This document shows, piece by piece, positions 9,836-20,509 of a stretch of DNA of 61,173 nucleotides (position 1 is the first letter of the stretch; each line of letters starts with the position of its first letter). Both the position numbers and the translations under genes were made by a program. The notes under the pieces were generated by a model, which was given only the letters and a program-made list of their open reading frames with translations, made no database searches and had not been told where the DNA came from. The stretch comes from Triparma columacea (Eukaryota > Sar > Bolidophyceae > Parmales > Triparmaceae): positions 1-61,173 of the forward strand of contig BRYA01000004.1 in the NCBI GenBank assembly GCA_030267965.1, read 5' to 3'.

Positions 9836-11634
9836 ATGGACAGTCATTCACAAACTCCATCCTCGCCTCAAAATACACTTCAGAATACTCTCCCTACGAC
9901 TACAACGACAACTACTACGACTACGACTACTACAACGACTACAACGCCCCCCCAATTAACACCAACCCCACACTACAACAGATCATCATCCCTCCAGTTC
10001 ACCTCCTCCTCCACAATCTACATCCCCGTATCATCCGTAGCCTCCCTCACAGGTTACCACGAATACTCCTCAACCTCTCTCCCCTCTTCTCTCCTATCCC
10101 TTGTATATAGAGGTGCCGTGGGGAGGGAACAACTCGGGGTAGACTGTGGTGCGCTTGATATAAGAATACAGACACCTTATGAAGTTATTGATGAGGTTAC
10201 TTCTAAATGCGCCGACCCTTCATCGGTCAAACAAAGTCTGGTTAAATTAGAAGAGATTAAACAACGACTTAAAGAGGGGAAGGGGGGGGATATTAAGGGG
10301 GAAGAGGTTAGGAAGATCGTAAACAATACACTGGATGAGAAAAACTTAGGAGAAGGGTTAGGGGTTAAGGATAGAGAGGCTTTGAGGGAGGTGAGCGTAT
10401 ACAACGTGCCCAAAAAAAGTACATGTAGAGGTGGAGTAGGGGAGTGGGGGATTGAAGAGAATGGTGGAGGGAGAGAGATAGTACGTTGTGTTTCAAGTTT
10501 ACTTCTTCCCCCCCCCTGTGTGTGTGTGTGTGTGGTAGGGGTGTGTGTTAATTCTAAAATCCCTCTTCCCCCCCCCCCCCCCCTCCCCACCCGCAGCACG
10601 TTAGGGGTGGTATATACACCACCGCTGGTACAGCATGGGAGTCATCCGCGCTAGATTTATACTCCCAAATCTGCGGTTCCGCCGTAACCAATAGGAACGA
10701 AACTGTTAAGGAATGGAGGTTCGGGGATGGGTGGGAGGAGATCTGTGATAAGGGCGAAGGTAGGGATGGTGCAATGCTTTGTGTTATTGGAGTCGCTGAT
10801 GGTATTAGAGACGAGTATTACATGTCCTCTGAAGAGGGTGAGTCGGAGGGTGGTATGTTAAGCGTAAGAAGTATAGTGGTAGAAATGAAGAACCGTGTCG
10901 GTGGGAAGTTTAGGCAGCCGCTTTACGACCTTATGCAGCTGGCCATCTACTGCGTCATGCATGGGGTGGAGGAGGGGGAACTCGTGGAGTGCGTTAGGGG
11001 GGAAGGGGGGGAGAAGGGGGGGGGGGAGGTGCAAATTAAGGCTACGAGGTAAGTACGAGGGGGGCGGGGTTGGGGGGGGGGGGAGGGGAGGCAAAGGAGA
11101 GAAGAAATCATCTCAATAGGCGCTGATTTTCGTAGCCACCTCAAAGGGATGTAGGTATTGCTTCGCCTCTCGTTGTGCGCTCTCATTGCTAACTTAGCCC
11201 CTGTCTTTCACGCCTTCCTCTCCCCCAAAAAAAACACACACACACACCCTCCCCTCTCACACAACAGGGTGAACATACACTCCCGCCCTTACATGCACAT
11301 GCACCATTTAAAAAGCATCGTTATACCCCGCCTCAAGCTAGTCGCAAACGCCATCCTGAGAATGAGGTCCGACGAGAACTTAAGGTACAGACTACTCTGG
11401 GGTGTTGGGACGGAGGACTGGAAGGGGGTTAAGGAATTGTTAGGGAAGGATATGGGGATGGAATGGGTTGAAGATTTAGAATTTGGGGGAGGGGAGGGGG
11501 GAAGGGAGGGTGGAGGAAGGGAGGGAGGGGGGGGAGGGAGGAGAGGGAAGAGGAGAGGTGAGAAGGAGAGACTACATGATAGAGGTAACTTGAGAACAAA
11601 GGGAGGGGGGAAGAGGGGGGGGAGGGTTTCTTGA
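9836..11634 (+). CDS. Possible PD-(D/E)XK-nuclease-like protein (487 aa, 3 exons)
   Basis: Exons 9836-10480, 10597-11048 and 11268-11634 join in phases 0 and 2 with donors GTACGT and GTAAGT and C-rich acceptors. The N-terminus has a polythreonine tract (about residues 22-40) from an ACT-type microsatellite. Across exons 2 and 3 the protein shows GVADGI, then, about 20 residues on, a hydrophobic strand IVVEMKNR, then DLMQLAIYCVM and a basic SRPYMHMHHLKS. An Asp, a strand ending E-x-K and a following Q-x-x-x-Y helix are the hallmarks of PD-(D/E)XK nucleases of the RecB/Cas4 type, which cut DNA using metal bound by D, E and K. The C-terminus is a Gly/Arg low-complexity tail. The fold call is an inference from motif spacing. 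It ends about 200 bases from the convergent SNARE gene. Confidence 0.55.
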
Positions 11635-11836
11635 TGTAGTGGGGGGGAGGAAGAGGAGGGGGAATAGGAGGGGAGGTAGGGAGAGGCTTTGCACGATAGA
11701 GAGGGAACTTAAGAAGCAGAGGAGGGGGGAAGGGGGGGAGGAGGAAGTAAAGGTGCTACTACTTTGTTCATTAAAAACAAGTACCGACCTTTACACAACG
11801 GTTAATACTCTACTGCTGCTACTTGGAGGGCACGCC

Positions 11837-12997
11837 CTACTTGGAGGAACCGTGAAAGATTCTATCCCCGTATAGTATCCCGATACAAACAATCGCCGCA
11901 ACAAACACCATTGCAATCACAAGCTTCGCGCACCTCCCGGTGGACTTTTGGAAGTCCGTCGCCTTCACCAGCTGTTCGTTGCCCTTCTCCGTCCTCTCCC
12001 TCGCCATCATGATGTTCTGCTCTATGTCGTCTATCTCGACCTGCTGCTCGTCGACGAGGTTGGCGAGGTCCCTGTAAACCTCGTTGACGTTGGCAACGTT
12101 TCGCGCTATTACCTCAATGTCAGCAGCCCTAGACTGAACGATCTGCTCCGTCACGTCGTCCGCGTAAGTTTTTACCAAAACTCTGCTCGGAACATTACCC
12201 TCCTCCTCCCTCCCTGCCGTAGCGTACCCCCCGCCTCCGGTCCCTATGAAGCTCCCTCCTCCTCCCCCCCCCCCCCCGGCTGTGCTCACGAAGCTCTCCC
12301 CACCCCTGCTCTCCGCTGACATCCTAACGCTCCCCGTCCCCGCTACGCTCTCTGCGACTTCATCGTACCGACCTGTTAGTGACGTGTAGGTACGGATCAA
12401 AGACTGGAACTCCCTCCTGTGTTCGTTGTACTGTTTACGTAAGGACCGCTGGGTTTGGGAGAGGGTGGTTGTCACACCGACGGCGTTGGAGGCAGACTGG
12501 AGGGAGGGGGGACGGGAGGATTGGAGGGATGAGGAGGATAGGGGGGAGGACTTGAAGGCAGTGTGGAGGGAGGGAATCAAATCACCGGCAAGGTCGAGGT
12601 TGGTGGTGAGGGCTTTAAAGGTTGAGGAGGAGGCGGGGGGGGGGGAGGAAGCTTCTATTGTTGTAAGGGTGGATTGGATTGTGGTTATGAGGCTGTTGAA
12701 TTTGGTGAGGAGTGATTTAATGTTGGTTGTGGAGTCTGTGAGGAGGAGGGGGGGGGGGGGGAGGGTTGGGGGGGGTGGGTAGGGTAAGTTGTGAAGTGGG
12801 TGAAGGGTAAGTTGCGAAGGGTAAGTTGTGCGGGGCATTGGCACGTTAGCTTGAGACGTTGCTTGATATGTTGAGGGAGATGTTGAGAACTAGAAATGCT
12901 GGCAGGCTCGCTCACCTTCTGCTTCTTCTATTGGGAAGGTTATTGAGTCGTCTGATGGTGAGTCTGATGGTGATAAAAGAGGTTGATCAAGTGACAT
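11837..12997 (-). CDS. Qa-SNARE, syntaxin-7/Pep12/SYP2-like (368 aa, 2 exons)
   Basis: Exons 12997-12916 and 12861-11837 join in phase 1. The C-terminus shows a classical t-SNARE helix: ADIEVIARNVANVNEVYRDL, then LVDEQQVEIDDIEQNI with the ionic-layer Gln in the EQQ, followed by a single membrane anchor (CAKLVIAMVFVAAIVCIGIL) and a short tail. The N-terminal part has Pro/Ser-rich stretches and a helical region that could be the Habc bundle. The VNEVYRDLANLV heptads most resemble endosomal/vacuolar syntaxins, so a role in fusion at endosomes or vacuoles is inferred. An in-frame upstream ATG at 13084 would add an SPDH-repeat leader encoded by a small tandem repeat. I prefer 12997 because MSLDQPLLS reads like a normal syntaxin start. 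The second-exon acceptor could also lie a few codons downstream. Confidence 0.85.
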
Positions 12998-13018
12998 GTT
13001 TTGGGAGCTGTTTTTGGG

Positions 13019-13077
13019 CAGCAAAATAAGATCAGGGGAGTGGTCAGGGGAGTGGTCAGGGGAGTGGTCAGGAAAGT
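13019..13077. repeat. Tandem GGGGAGTGGTCA repeats
   Basis: Three perfect 12-base units and one degenerate unit lie just upstream of the preferred SNARE start. On the minus strand they would encode SPDH repeats if translation began at 13084. Confidence 0.7.
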
Positions 13078-13351
13078 GTTCCAACGAAGGAGATTCTGCT
13101 ATTTTAAGATGATGTGGCTATGAAGGGATAATTACTGTATGTGTATGTGTATTTGTGTATACACACGTATATCAAATGTATATATATACCAATATACGAC
13201 TTCTTTAGATCAATTTGGTGGCCAACAACAGCAAAGGAATTCCCACATGGATTGACTGAGAATTATTGTCTCCAGATTGCAGAAGTGAAATATGAATGTA
13301 TTGCAACGGTCTCAGATAAAACAATTGAACGATCGCTTTAACAACAAAGAG

Positions 13352-15778
13352 TTACAGAAACTCTAGAATCTCTCTCCACAAAACTTTCGGGATCTTCTGA
13401 CGTGCCTCGGTTTCCCTTAGCGGTGGGGCTTCAACTCCGTCAGTTCGCTTCCGCTTCCTTGCCGATCTCCTGGGTGGATTCTCCACATGATCCCAGGTTC
13501 CCTTGAGGCACAGTAGAGCGGTGGCGCGTTCACGTATGCGGTGCCACCTAGAATGGAGGAGGTCCTCGACGGTGGACATATTTTGATCAGCAGCGGCAGC
13601 GATTAGGGCAGTGCAGTCTGAGAAGCAGTCTTCACCGATGGAGACGGCAGGAGATAGTATGAGTTTCGTCAGGGCGGAGCAATATCTGAAGGCGCCATGG
13701 CCAATCTCCGTCACTGAGTCCGGGATTGTGATGGCCGTGAGGGAGGAGCACCCTTCGAAGGCGCCAATGCCAATTGTTGTCACTGAGTCCGGGATGGTGA
13801 TGGCTGTGAGGGAGGAGCATCCATCGAAGGCATAATCGCCAATTGTTGTCACTGAGTCCGGGATTATGATGGCCGTGAGGGAGGAGCATCCCCTGAAGGT
13901 GTGATCGTCAATCATTGTCACTCCATCTGGGATGGTGATGGCAGTGAGGGAGGAGCAGTCTTGGAAGGCGCCCTCGCCAACCTTCGTCAATCCGTCCGGG
14001 ATTGTGATGGCCGTGAGGGAGGAGCATCTAGGGAAGGCGTAATTGCCAATTATCGTCACTCCGTCCGGAATGGTGATGGCCGTGAGGGAGGAGCAGTCTT
14101 CGAAGGCGCCATGGCCAATCTTCGTCACAGAGTCTGGGATTGTGATGGCTGCGAGGGAGGAGCATCTTGTGAAGGCGTAGTTGCTAATCATTGTCACTCC
14201 GTCCGGGATGGTGATGGCCGTGAGGGAGGAGCATACTCCGAAGGCGCCATCGCCAATTGTCGTCACTCCGTCTGGGATTGTGATGGCGGTGAGAGAGGAG
14301 CATTCAAAGAAGGCCCAGTCGCAAATCTCCGTCACTCCGTCCGGGATGTTGATGGCCGTGAGGGAGGAGCATTCTGCGAAGGCGCGTTGACCAATCGACG
14401 TCACTCCAACTGGGATTGTGATGTCCGTGAGGGAGGAGCATCCCTTGAAGGCGTTATTGCCAATCGACGTCACTCCGTCCGGGATTGTGATGGCTGTGAG
14501 GGAAGAGCATCCTTCGAAGGCGCTTTCACCGATCTTCGTCACTCCAACTGGGATTGTGATGTCCGTGAGGGAGGAGCATCCATGGAAGGCGTGTTTGCCA
14601 ATCGTCGTCACTCCGTCTGGGATGGTGATGGCCGTGAGGGAGGAGCATCCTTCGAAAGCGCTATAGCCAATCATTGTCACTCCATCTGGGATGGTGATGG
14701 CCGTGAGGGAGGAGCATCCTTCGAAGGCGCATACGTCAATCGTTGTCACTGAGTCCGGGATGGTGATGGCCGTGAGAGAGGAGCAATACCCGAAGGCGCT
14801 ATCGAAGATCATTGTCACTCCGTCCGGGATTGTGATGGCCATGAGGGAGGAGCATCCGCAGAAGGCGCCGTCACTAATCTTCGTCACTCCGTCCGGGATG
14901 GTGATGGCTGCGAGGGATGAACATGTGTAGAAGGCACGATCACCAATAGTCGTCACTCCATCTGGGATGGTTATGGCCGTGAGGGAGGAGCATCCAGAGA
15001 AGGCGCTTTCGTCGATCATCGTCACTGAGTCCGGGATGGTGATGGCCATGAGGGAGGAGCAGTCTTGGAAGGCGCCCCCGCCAATCATTGTCACTCCGTC
15101 TGGGATGTTGATGGCCGTGAGGGAGGAGCATTCGTAGAAGGCGCCCTTGCCAATCGTTGTCACTGAGTCCGGGATTGTGATGGTCGTGAGGGAGGAGCAT
15201 TCCCTGAAGGCGCTTTCGTCGATCATCGTCACTGAGTCCGGGATGGTGATGGCCATGAGGGAGAAGCATTCGTAGAAGGCGCGTTCGCCAATCATTGTCA
15301 CTCCGTCTGGGATGGTGATGGCCGTGAGGGAGGAGCATTCGTAGAAGGCGCCCTTGCCAATCGTTGTCACTGAGTCCGGGATTGTGATGGTCGTGAGGGA
15401 GGAGCATCCGTCGAAGGCGCCGTCACTAATCGTCATCAACCCGTCTGGGATTGTGATGGCCATGAGGGAGGAGCATCCCATGAAGGCGAACTCGCCAATG
15501 ATCGTCACTCCGTCTGGGATGATGATGACCGTGAGGGAGGAGCAACTGGCGAAGGCATCCTTGCCAATCGACGTCACTCCGTCTGGGATTGTGATGGCCG
15601 TGAGGGAGGAGCATCCGCAGAAGGTTTCATCGGCAATCGACGTCACTCCTTGTGCAAAAGTAACTTCTGTGATTTCACTATAATCTTCGAAGCTCCCTGT
15701 CAAGTCTGTGCCTGTGTATACTGCTGTTTTGGTCATTTTGGGAAGGGGACAGTCCCGGGGTTGAGAGGATCTTTTCAC
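13352..15778 (-). CDS. LRR_5 / BspA-like leucine-rich repeat protein (808 aa)
   Basis: A single frame holds about 28 copies of a 23-residue repeat of the type CSSLTAITIPDGVTTIGDGAF, the Treponema-type LRR_5 (BspA) repeat. These form a curved solenoid and usually mediate protein binding. No signal peptide is seen; the start is MKRSSQPRDCPLPKMTKTAV. The C-terminal 90 residues contain a basic patch (RRSARKRKR) and end in IPKVLWREILEFL, which resembles the start of an F-box helix. An SCF-adaptor or nuclear role is possible but speculative. Copies are nearly identical at the DNA level, suggesting recent expansion or gene conversion. Because the unit length is a multiple of three, long antisense frames appear; these are not genes. 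Confidence 0.85.
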   Translation of the reverse strand: MKRSSQPRDCPLPKMTKTAVYTGTDLTGSFEDYSEITEVTFAQGVTSIADETFCGCSSLTAITIPDGVTSIGKDAFASCSSLTVIIIPDGVTIIGEFAFMGCSSLMAITIPDGLMTISDGAFDGCSSLTTITIPDSVTTIGKGAFYECSSLTAITIPDGVTMIGERAFYECFSLMAITIPDSVTMIDESAFRECSSLTTITIPDSVTTIGKGAFYECSSLTAINIPDGVTMIGGGAFQDCSSLMAITIPDSVTMIDESAFSGCSSLTAITIPDGVTTIGDRAFYTCSSLAAITIPDGVTKISDGAFCGCSSLMAITIPDGVTMIFDSAFGYCSSLTAITIPDSVTTIDVCAFEGCSSLTAITIPDGVTMIGYSAFEGCSSLTAITIPDGVTTIGKHAFHGCSSLTDITIPVGVTKIGESAFEGCSSLTAITIPDGVTSIGNNAFKGCSSLTDITIPVGVTSIGQRAFAECSSLTAINIPDGVTEICDWAFFECSSLTAITIPDGVTTIGDGAFGVCSSLTAITIPDGVTMISNYAFTRCSSLAAITIPDSVTKIGHGAFEDCSSLTAITIPDGVTIIGNYAFPRCSSLTAITIPDGLTKVGEGAFQDCSSLTAITIPDGVTMIDDHTFRGCSSLTAIIIPDSVTTIGDYAFDGCSSLTAITIPDSVTTIGIGAFEGCSSLTAITIPDSVTEIGHGAFRYCSALTKLILSPAVSIGEDCFSDCTALIAAAADQNMSTVEDLLHSRWHRIRERATALLCLKGTWDHVENPPRRSARKRKRTDGVEAPPLRETEARQKIPKVLWREILEFL

Positions 15779-16374
15779 CCGTCTTTTCGGTAACAGTTGA
15801 AAGCCTAAACTATTTTATACTGATTCTCTACGACTTCCTACATCATTGACGGGATAGGGTGGGTTGGTGTTGTGTGATGGACGAAGAACAAGGGAGAGGG
15901 ATGGTGAGGCCCTTTAACCGTGATTGAAGAGGGGAAATAACTTGGTTCCTTCGCGTGAATAGGTTACAACTTGTTGAAAGCTATAACAAGGGTTGATATT
16001 GTCGTTGTTGTCCGTCTTACCTTCGTCCACGATTTCGAGCTAGGGTTAGAATCCCAGGGAATTATAATTCCTGCAGGCCATGGCCAAGTCGACTGGACCG
16101 GAGCCCTACTGTAGGATTCCTAGGAACAAATGGCCCCACCCAAAAAGTTAAAGAATTAATTATATCATCGTAGAGTACAAAAGCATTGTGTAAAGTGACT
16201 GGTTTGTTGTGTCCGTCCTCGTTAGTTAACAAAACTCCAAAAAAGAAAAAACGTTTTTTTAACCCCGATACAATGCGCACAATAATATTGGGTGTATAGT
16301 CTCGTGCCTTGTTTCTTACGTTTCCCCCCCCCCCCCCCCAGTCTTCCTCGTGAGCCCCAGCCCGAGCCAACTTG
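15779..16374. other. Intergenic between LRR_5 gene and S10 carboxypeptidase gene
   Basis: This holds the 5' flank of the LRR_5 gene and the 3' flank of the S10 gene (both minus). No domain-bearing frame is seen. A poly-C run lies near 16325-16340. Confidence 0.5.
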
Positions 16375-18455
16375 TTAGAGATTCCCGAGTTCCCCTTTCA
16401 AGCCAGCTTCGAAGAAGTCAAGTGCTCTTTTTGGTTGACAATAGGGCACCATATGTCCAGCGTCTCTGACTGTTAGGAACGTGAGTCCTTCATACAAGAC
16501 CTTGTACCCTCCTACCTGTCCCTCTGAGTCCGTCCAAGGAGTCCAGGCCTTCTTGACTTCAAGTCCTAGTTTCGCTAGCCAGTTCCTGGTCCCCGTGACC
16601 GGTACTATCGCGTCGACGTCCCCCGAGAACACTACAATTTCAATCCCCCCCTCAATCAAAGCCTCGTACGTCGGAAGCATGGAGGAAAGCAGGTCCTCGT
16701 ACGAGTACTCTACGACCTCCGAGCACTGCGTCCACTTGCGACCACCGGGGCGGACGTTCATGGCCTCCTGTACGGAAGCGAGGTTCATGTACTCCTCCAG
16801 GTAGTCCTCAACGCAGGGCTCGTACTCTGGGTTCGGGTTGGACCCTACCTTGCCGGCTACGTGACCGTTCCCGAGCTTCTGGAGCAAGAAGGCACCGTCC
16901 TTGTTGGAGGATGTGAGACACTGGTCGGCGTAGATCGAGTAGATGTTTATGTTACCCATCTCGGTGGCGGAGACGTCCAAGAACTTATCGCACAAGTCCT
17001 AAGGGGGAAAGTTGTATTGTTTGCGGAAACGTAAGTTAGGGGTTAGAATGTAGCGGCTCTCCGTCATTACCTCGGTTCCACCTAGTGTTGTTGAAAAACG
17101 GCATCCCCTCCTTCTCCCCTTTCTCACCTCCTCTCCTCCCTTCAGTGGTCCTATACCCGTGAAGTCGCAGTTGTCCATGATGCCCTTAAAAGTCTCGTCG
17201 CTATTAAGAGCGTGCGTCCACCAGTATTCAGCCGCTCCCTTATTATCCTCCTCTGCGACCGTCCAAGCGTTACCCACGAGGAAACCCTTAAGGTTTATGG
17301 AGGTCTCCCCGGAAGCGTTGCTGGAGAGGATGGCCAGAGAGGCACCGGGGACGTAATGACCACCGTAGGACTCACCGGTTATCCAGAAATCGTTTTCCTT
17401 ATATTGAGGAAATCTTTCAAGGAAACCAACGATAAATGCGAGAGTGTCCTATTATAGGGGAGAGGTTTTAGACGAAGAGGGGCGACGAGCGAAGCGAGTC
17501 GCGGAAGGGGTTGGTGCGTTATTGGGGTGCGTTAGTGGGGAGTGGGGTGGTTAGGCGCTGAGTATAGGTTTTGAGCGTGGGTGGCTGTCCGTCAGCTCTC
17601 TCTCAGCTGTCCATAGCTGTCCGTAAACTATCAGGAAAGAGGTTCAAGTGGGTTTTGGGGGGTTTGGATGCGTGAATGCTTCATCGCGTACAGCTACCGT
17701 CTTACAAATTGCCCCTTGAGCGTGTTTGGGCGTGTTGTAACCCTCTTTAGGGTTAAAACACTCCTTAATTTAAGTCTCACCTTCGCAGTAGCATCGTCCC
17801 CTACATTAGTATAGAACTCAGGGTCTGTGCTCGTGCTGAAACCCACCCCCGCAGGGCTTTCTAGGAATACCATATTAGCCACCTTGTTCCAAGCGTGTTC
17901 GTTCTCTACAAGTGTGCCGTTCGCAGCGGCGAAGAACGGTCCTAGGTGGCGAGCGAAGCGAGCCGTGGGGGGGGATTGGGGAGGGGGGGGGGGGGGTTAG
18001 GCACTGAGTAGTATAGGTTTTGAGCGCTCGTGGCTGTCCGTCAGCTCTCTCTCTCTCGGTTGTCCGTAACTATCCGTGGCTGTCCGTGGCTGTCCGTAAC
18101 TATCCGTGGCTATCCGTAACTATCCGTAGCTCCCCCCCCACCCCACCCCTCCCGCCTCCCTCTCACCTAGCTCGCTGAAAGCACCACCTAACGATGAGCA
18201 GCCTGGACCACCGTTCAACCATAGGACTAAAGGGGAGGAGGGGGAGGGACCCTCGACGTGGTAGTAGAACAGGTCCCTGGTGGTGGTGGTTGTATCTGAG
18301 ACTGTAATGTAACCAGAGTACTGGGAGAAGGTAGGTTGGGAGGGAGCGCCTGGGAGAGAGGTTATTTTATCATTTTGGGCTTGGGGGGTTAAAGGGATTG
18401 ATAATGTTAAGGGGAGGGTTAGGAGGAGGATGGATAAGATGTAGTTGAACTTCAT
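16375..18455 (-). CDS. Serine carboxypeptidase, peptidase family S10 (464 aa, 4 exons)
   Basis: Exons 18455-18167, 17941-17781, 17448-17128 and 16998-16375 join in phases 1, 0 and 0. The protein begins with a signal peptide ([19 protein letters not shown]). Diagnostic S10 motifs follow in order: SGYI, the [11 protein letters not shown] oxyanion-hole segment, [15 protein letters not shown] with the nucleophile Ser at about 177, the GDVDAIVP Asp motif near 384-386, and DAGHMVP with His at about 439. The length matches the family. S10 enzymes remove C-terminal residues from peptides at acid pH in vacuoles or lysosomes, or outside the cell. Introns 1 and 2 share a ~90-base homologous segment. The gene is head-to-head with an S28 peptidase; start codons are 140 bases apart. 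Confidence 0.95.
17553..17640. repeat. Intron-borne repeat, copy 1 (S10 intron 2)
   Basis: This segment contains GCTGAGTATAGGTTTTGAGC followed by GGCTGTCCGTCAGCTCTCTC and CTGTCCGT repeats. A closely similar segment lies in the preceding intron of the same gene at about 18000-18085. It is not coding. Confidence 0.75.
18000..18120. repeat. Intron-borne repeat, copy 2 (S10 intron 1)
   Basis: The same leader as the 17.55-kb copy (GTATAGGTTTTGAGCG, then GGCTGTCCGTCAGCTCTCTC) is followed by an expanded array of the 8-10-base unit CTGTCCGTAA/CTATCCGTGG. Both introns also carry GCGAGCGAAGCGAG, at 17484 and 17949. Confidence 0.75.
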
Positions 18456-18595
18456 GGTAGAGAGGAGGGGACGCAGAGAGAGAGAGAGGAGAATGTAAAA
18501 TTAAGAGGCAGAGGCAATCGTTCTGAAATCGGAAGGCAATTCATTTGGTCAATTAGAGGGGACATTTTGTCATCAATAACGCCACATTTGACAAA
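18456..18595. promoter_or_regulatory. Short shared (bidirectional) promoter of S10 and S28 peptidase genes
   Basis: Only 140 bases separate the two divergent start codons. This must hold both 5' leaders and any promoter elements. An (AG)n run lies on the S10 side and an AT-richer stretch (TCATCAATAACG) on the S28 side. No consensus TATA box is evident. Confidence 0.6.
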
Positions 18596-20509
18596 ATGAG
18601 GGCAATCTCTATTCTTATATTGATTTCGTTCCACAATGTTTATGGTTTATTTAGCACAAGAATAGGATATGGAATAAATAATGGACCTCAAACACAAAAC
18701 AGTCTCGATGACATTGGAGATGACAACAACTGGCAGGATCAATGGGGAGGTATGAAGGTAAGATTGGGCGGATTCTACAACATAACTTTCTGATTCCTGC
18801 TTCACATCATGGCATCATCATAACCCTAACCTCCCACCCCATCCCTTCCCTCCCTACCCTTACCTCACCGCCTCCTCCTTCAGAGCTACGCAAAGGAGCT
18901 CTACTACACCCAGCAGATAGATCACTTCTCCCCCACCCCTCCCACCCCCTCCACCTACCAACAACGCTACTTCGTAAACTCCACCTACTACACCCCCAGC
19001 TCCCCCAACTCCACAATATTCTTCTACTTTGGGAACGAGGCCAACGTGGAGCTCTACCTTAACGCCACCGGGTTGATGTGGGAGAACGCCCCCTCCTTCA
19101 GTGCGCTCATAGTATTCTGCGAGCACCGTTACTACGGCCTGAGCACCCCCTTCGGTGACGATATGATGGACAACCTGGCTTACCTTACCGTCGAGCAGGC
19201 ACTAGCAGACTACGTTTCAGTGATAGGCATGATCAAGGAGGAGTACTCCGCCCCAGATTCCACGCCCGTCATAGGTTTCGGCGGTTCCTACGGCGGCATG
19301 CTCGCTACGTGGGGTAGGATCGCATACCCTGAAGTCTTCGCCGGTGTGGTTGCGGCGAGCGCACCCGTCGTTACATTCGAGGGTATGGAACCCGCCGTTG
19401 AGCCCGGGGAGAGCTACGCTGAGGGTGTTACGTACGATGTTACGGACAAGGCGGGGGTTGAGGGGGAGTGCGAGACTAACTTGAGGGCCGCCTTTGAGGA
19501 ACTCAAGCTAACAGAGATGGAACCGAAGGACATTGTGAGGGGGCTAAGACTATGCGAGGACGGGGTGGACATGGACACGATAGGGTGGGACGCAACCAAC
19601 TGGGTGAACGAAGCCCTGAGCTACATGGCCATGGGGAACTTCCCTTACCCAAGCTCCTATATCCTCAACGGCAACGGGGTGCTGCCTGCGTTCCCGGTTA
19701 GGGAGGCTTGCAAGAGCCTGGAGAGGGACTTAAGGGGGGAGGGGATGGAGTGGCTGGAGGGAATTAGGGGGTTCGCTGACGTTTACTATAACTACACGAA
19801 GGATAAGGAATGTTTCGAGCTCCAGGCGCCTGTTAACGAGGAGGTGAGGGGCGGTGAGGGGCGGTGAGCGGAAGCGAAACCGCTGAAGGGGTTTGGGGTG
19901 GGGGGTGGGGGATGGGGGGTTGGGGGGATGCTGATATATATAGTGTATATATATAGTGTAATGTAGTGTATGTAGAGCGCGTACAGCTAAACGTCACCAT
20001 TACCTCACCCCGCTTACNNNNNNNNNNNNNNNNNNNNNNNCCCCCCCCCCCCCCTTCCCCCTCCCACCCCCTCTCAGTCCCTCATCGTGAACACCCTATG
20101 GAACTACCAGTACTGCACGCAGATCTTCCAAATCTTCGGCCAATCCCCCAACTCCCTAGACATGTTCTGGGACGCCCCCTGGGACGGTGACGCCGTCGCC
20201 TTAAGTTGCTTGGACCAGTACGGTGTCCCTAGCGACAGGCTTCACTTTGTTAACGTTTACGGGAACCCGGGCGACTGGAAGGAGAAAACCTCAAACATCT
20301 TCTGGAGCCAGGGGGAATACGACCCGTGGAGGGGGGGGGGGGTACAGGAGGACTTGAGCGAGACTTTGAAGGCCACGGTCATAGGGGAGGCGGCGCACCA
20401 CCTGGACTTGTTCTTCGGGAGGGAGGGGGATACGGAGCAGGTTAAGGAATGCAGGAGGATGGAGGTTGAGGAAATTTGGAGGTGGGTGGAGGAGAAGAGG
20501 AGCAGCTGA
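18596..20509 (+). CDS. Serine carboxypeptidase, peptidase family S28 (Pro-X carboxypeptidase/DPP2 type; 517 aa, 3 exons)
   Basis: Exons 18596-18757, 18884-19843 and 20078-20509 join in phase 0. It starts with a signal peptide (MRAISILILISFHNVYG). S28 hallmarks: QQIDHFSP, RYFVNSTYY, FFYFGNEANVE, CEHRYYGLS, GGSYGGMLATW with the nucleophile Ser at about 189, GEYDPWRGGG with Asp at about 456, and EAAHHLDLF with the catalytic His at about 481-482. The family removes residues next to proline from peptides in lysosomes or vacuoles. The second intron contains an assembly gap (20018-20040) and AT-repeat sequence. Exon ends are intact on both sides, so the gene model is not harmed by the gap. It shares a promoter region with the S10 gene. 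Confidence 0.94.
20018..20040. other. Assembly gap (23 N) inside S28 intron 2
   Basis: A run of N lies between an AT-repeat tract and a poly-C tract. It is a sequencing or assembly gap of unknown true length and does not touch an exon. Confidence 0.99.

Noticed and set aside
13901..14752. 283-residue plus-strand frame rich in DGREGGA repeats
   Set aside because: It is antisense to the LRR_5 gene; the coding repeat has a unit length divisible by three, so its complement stays open by chance.
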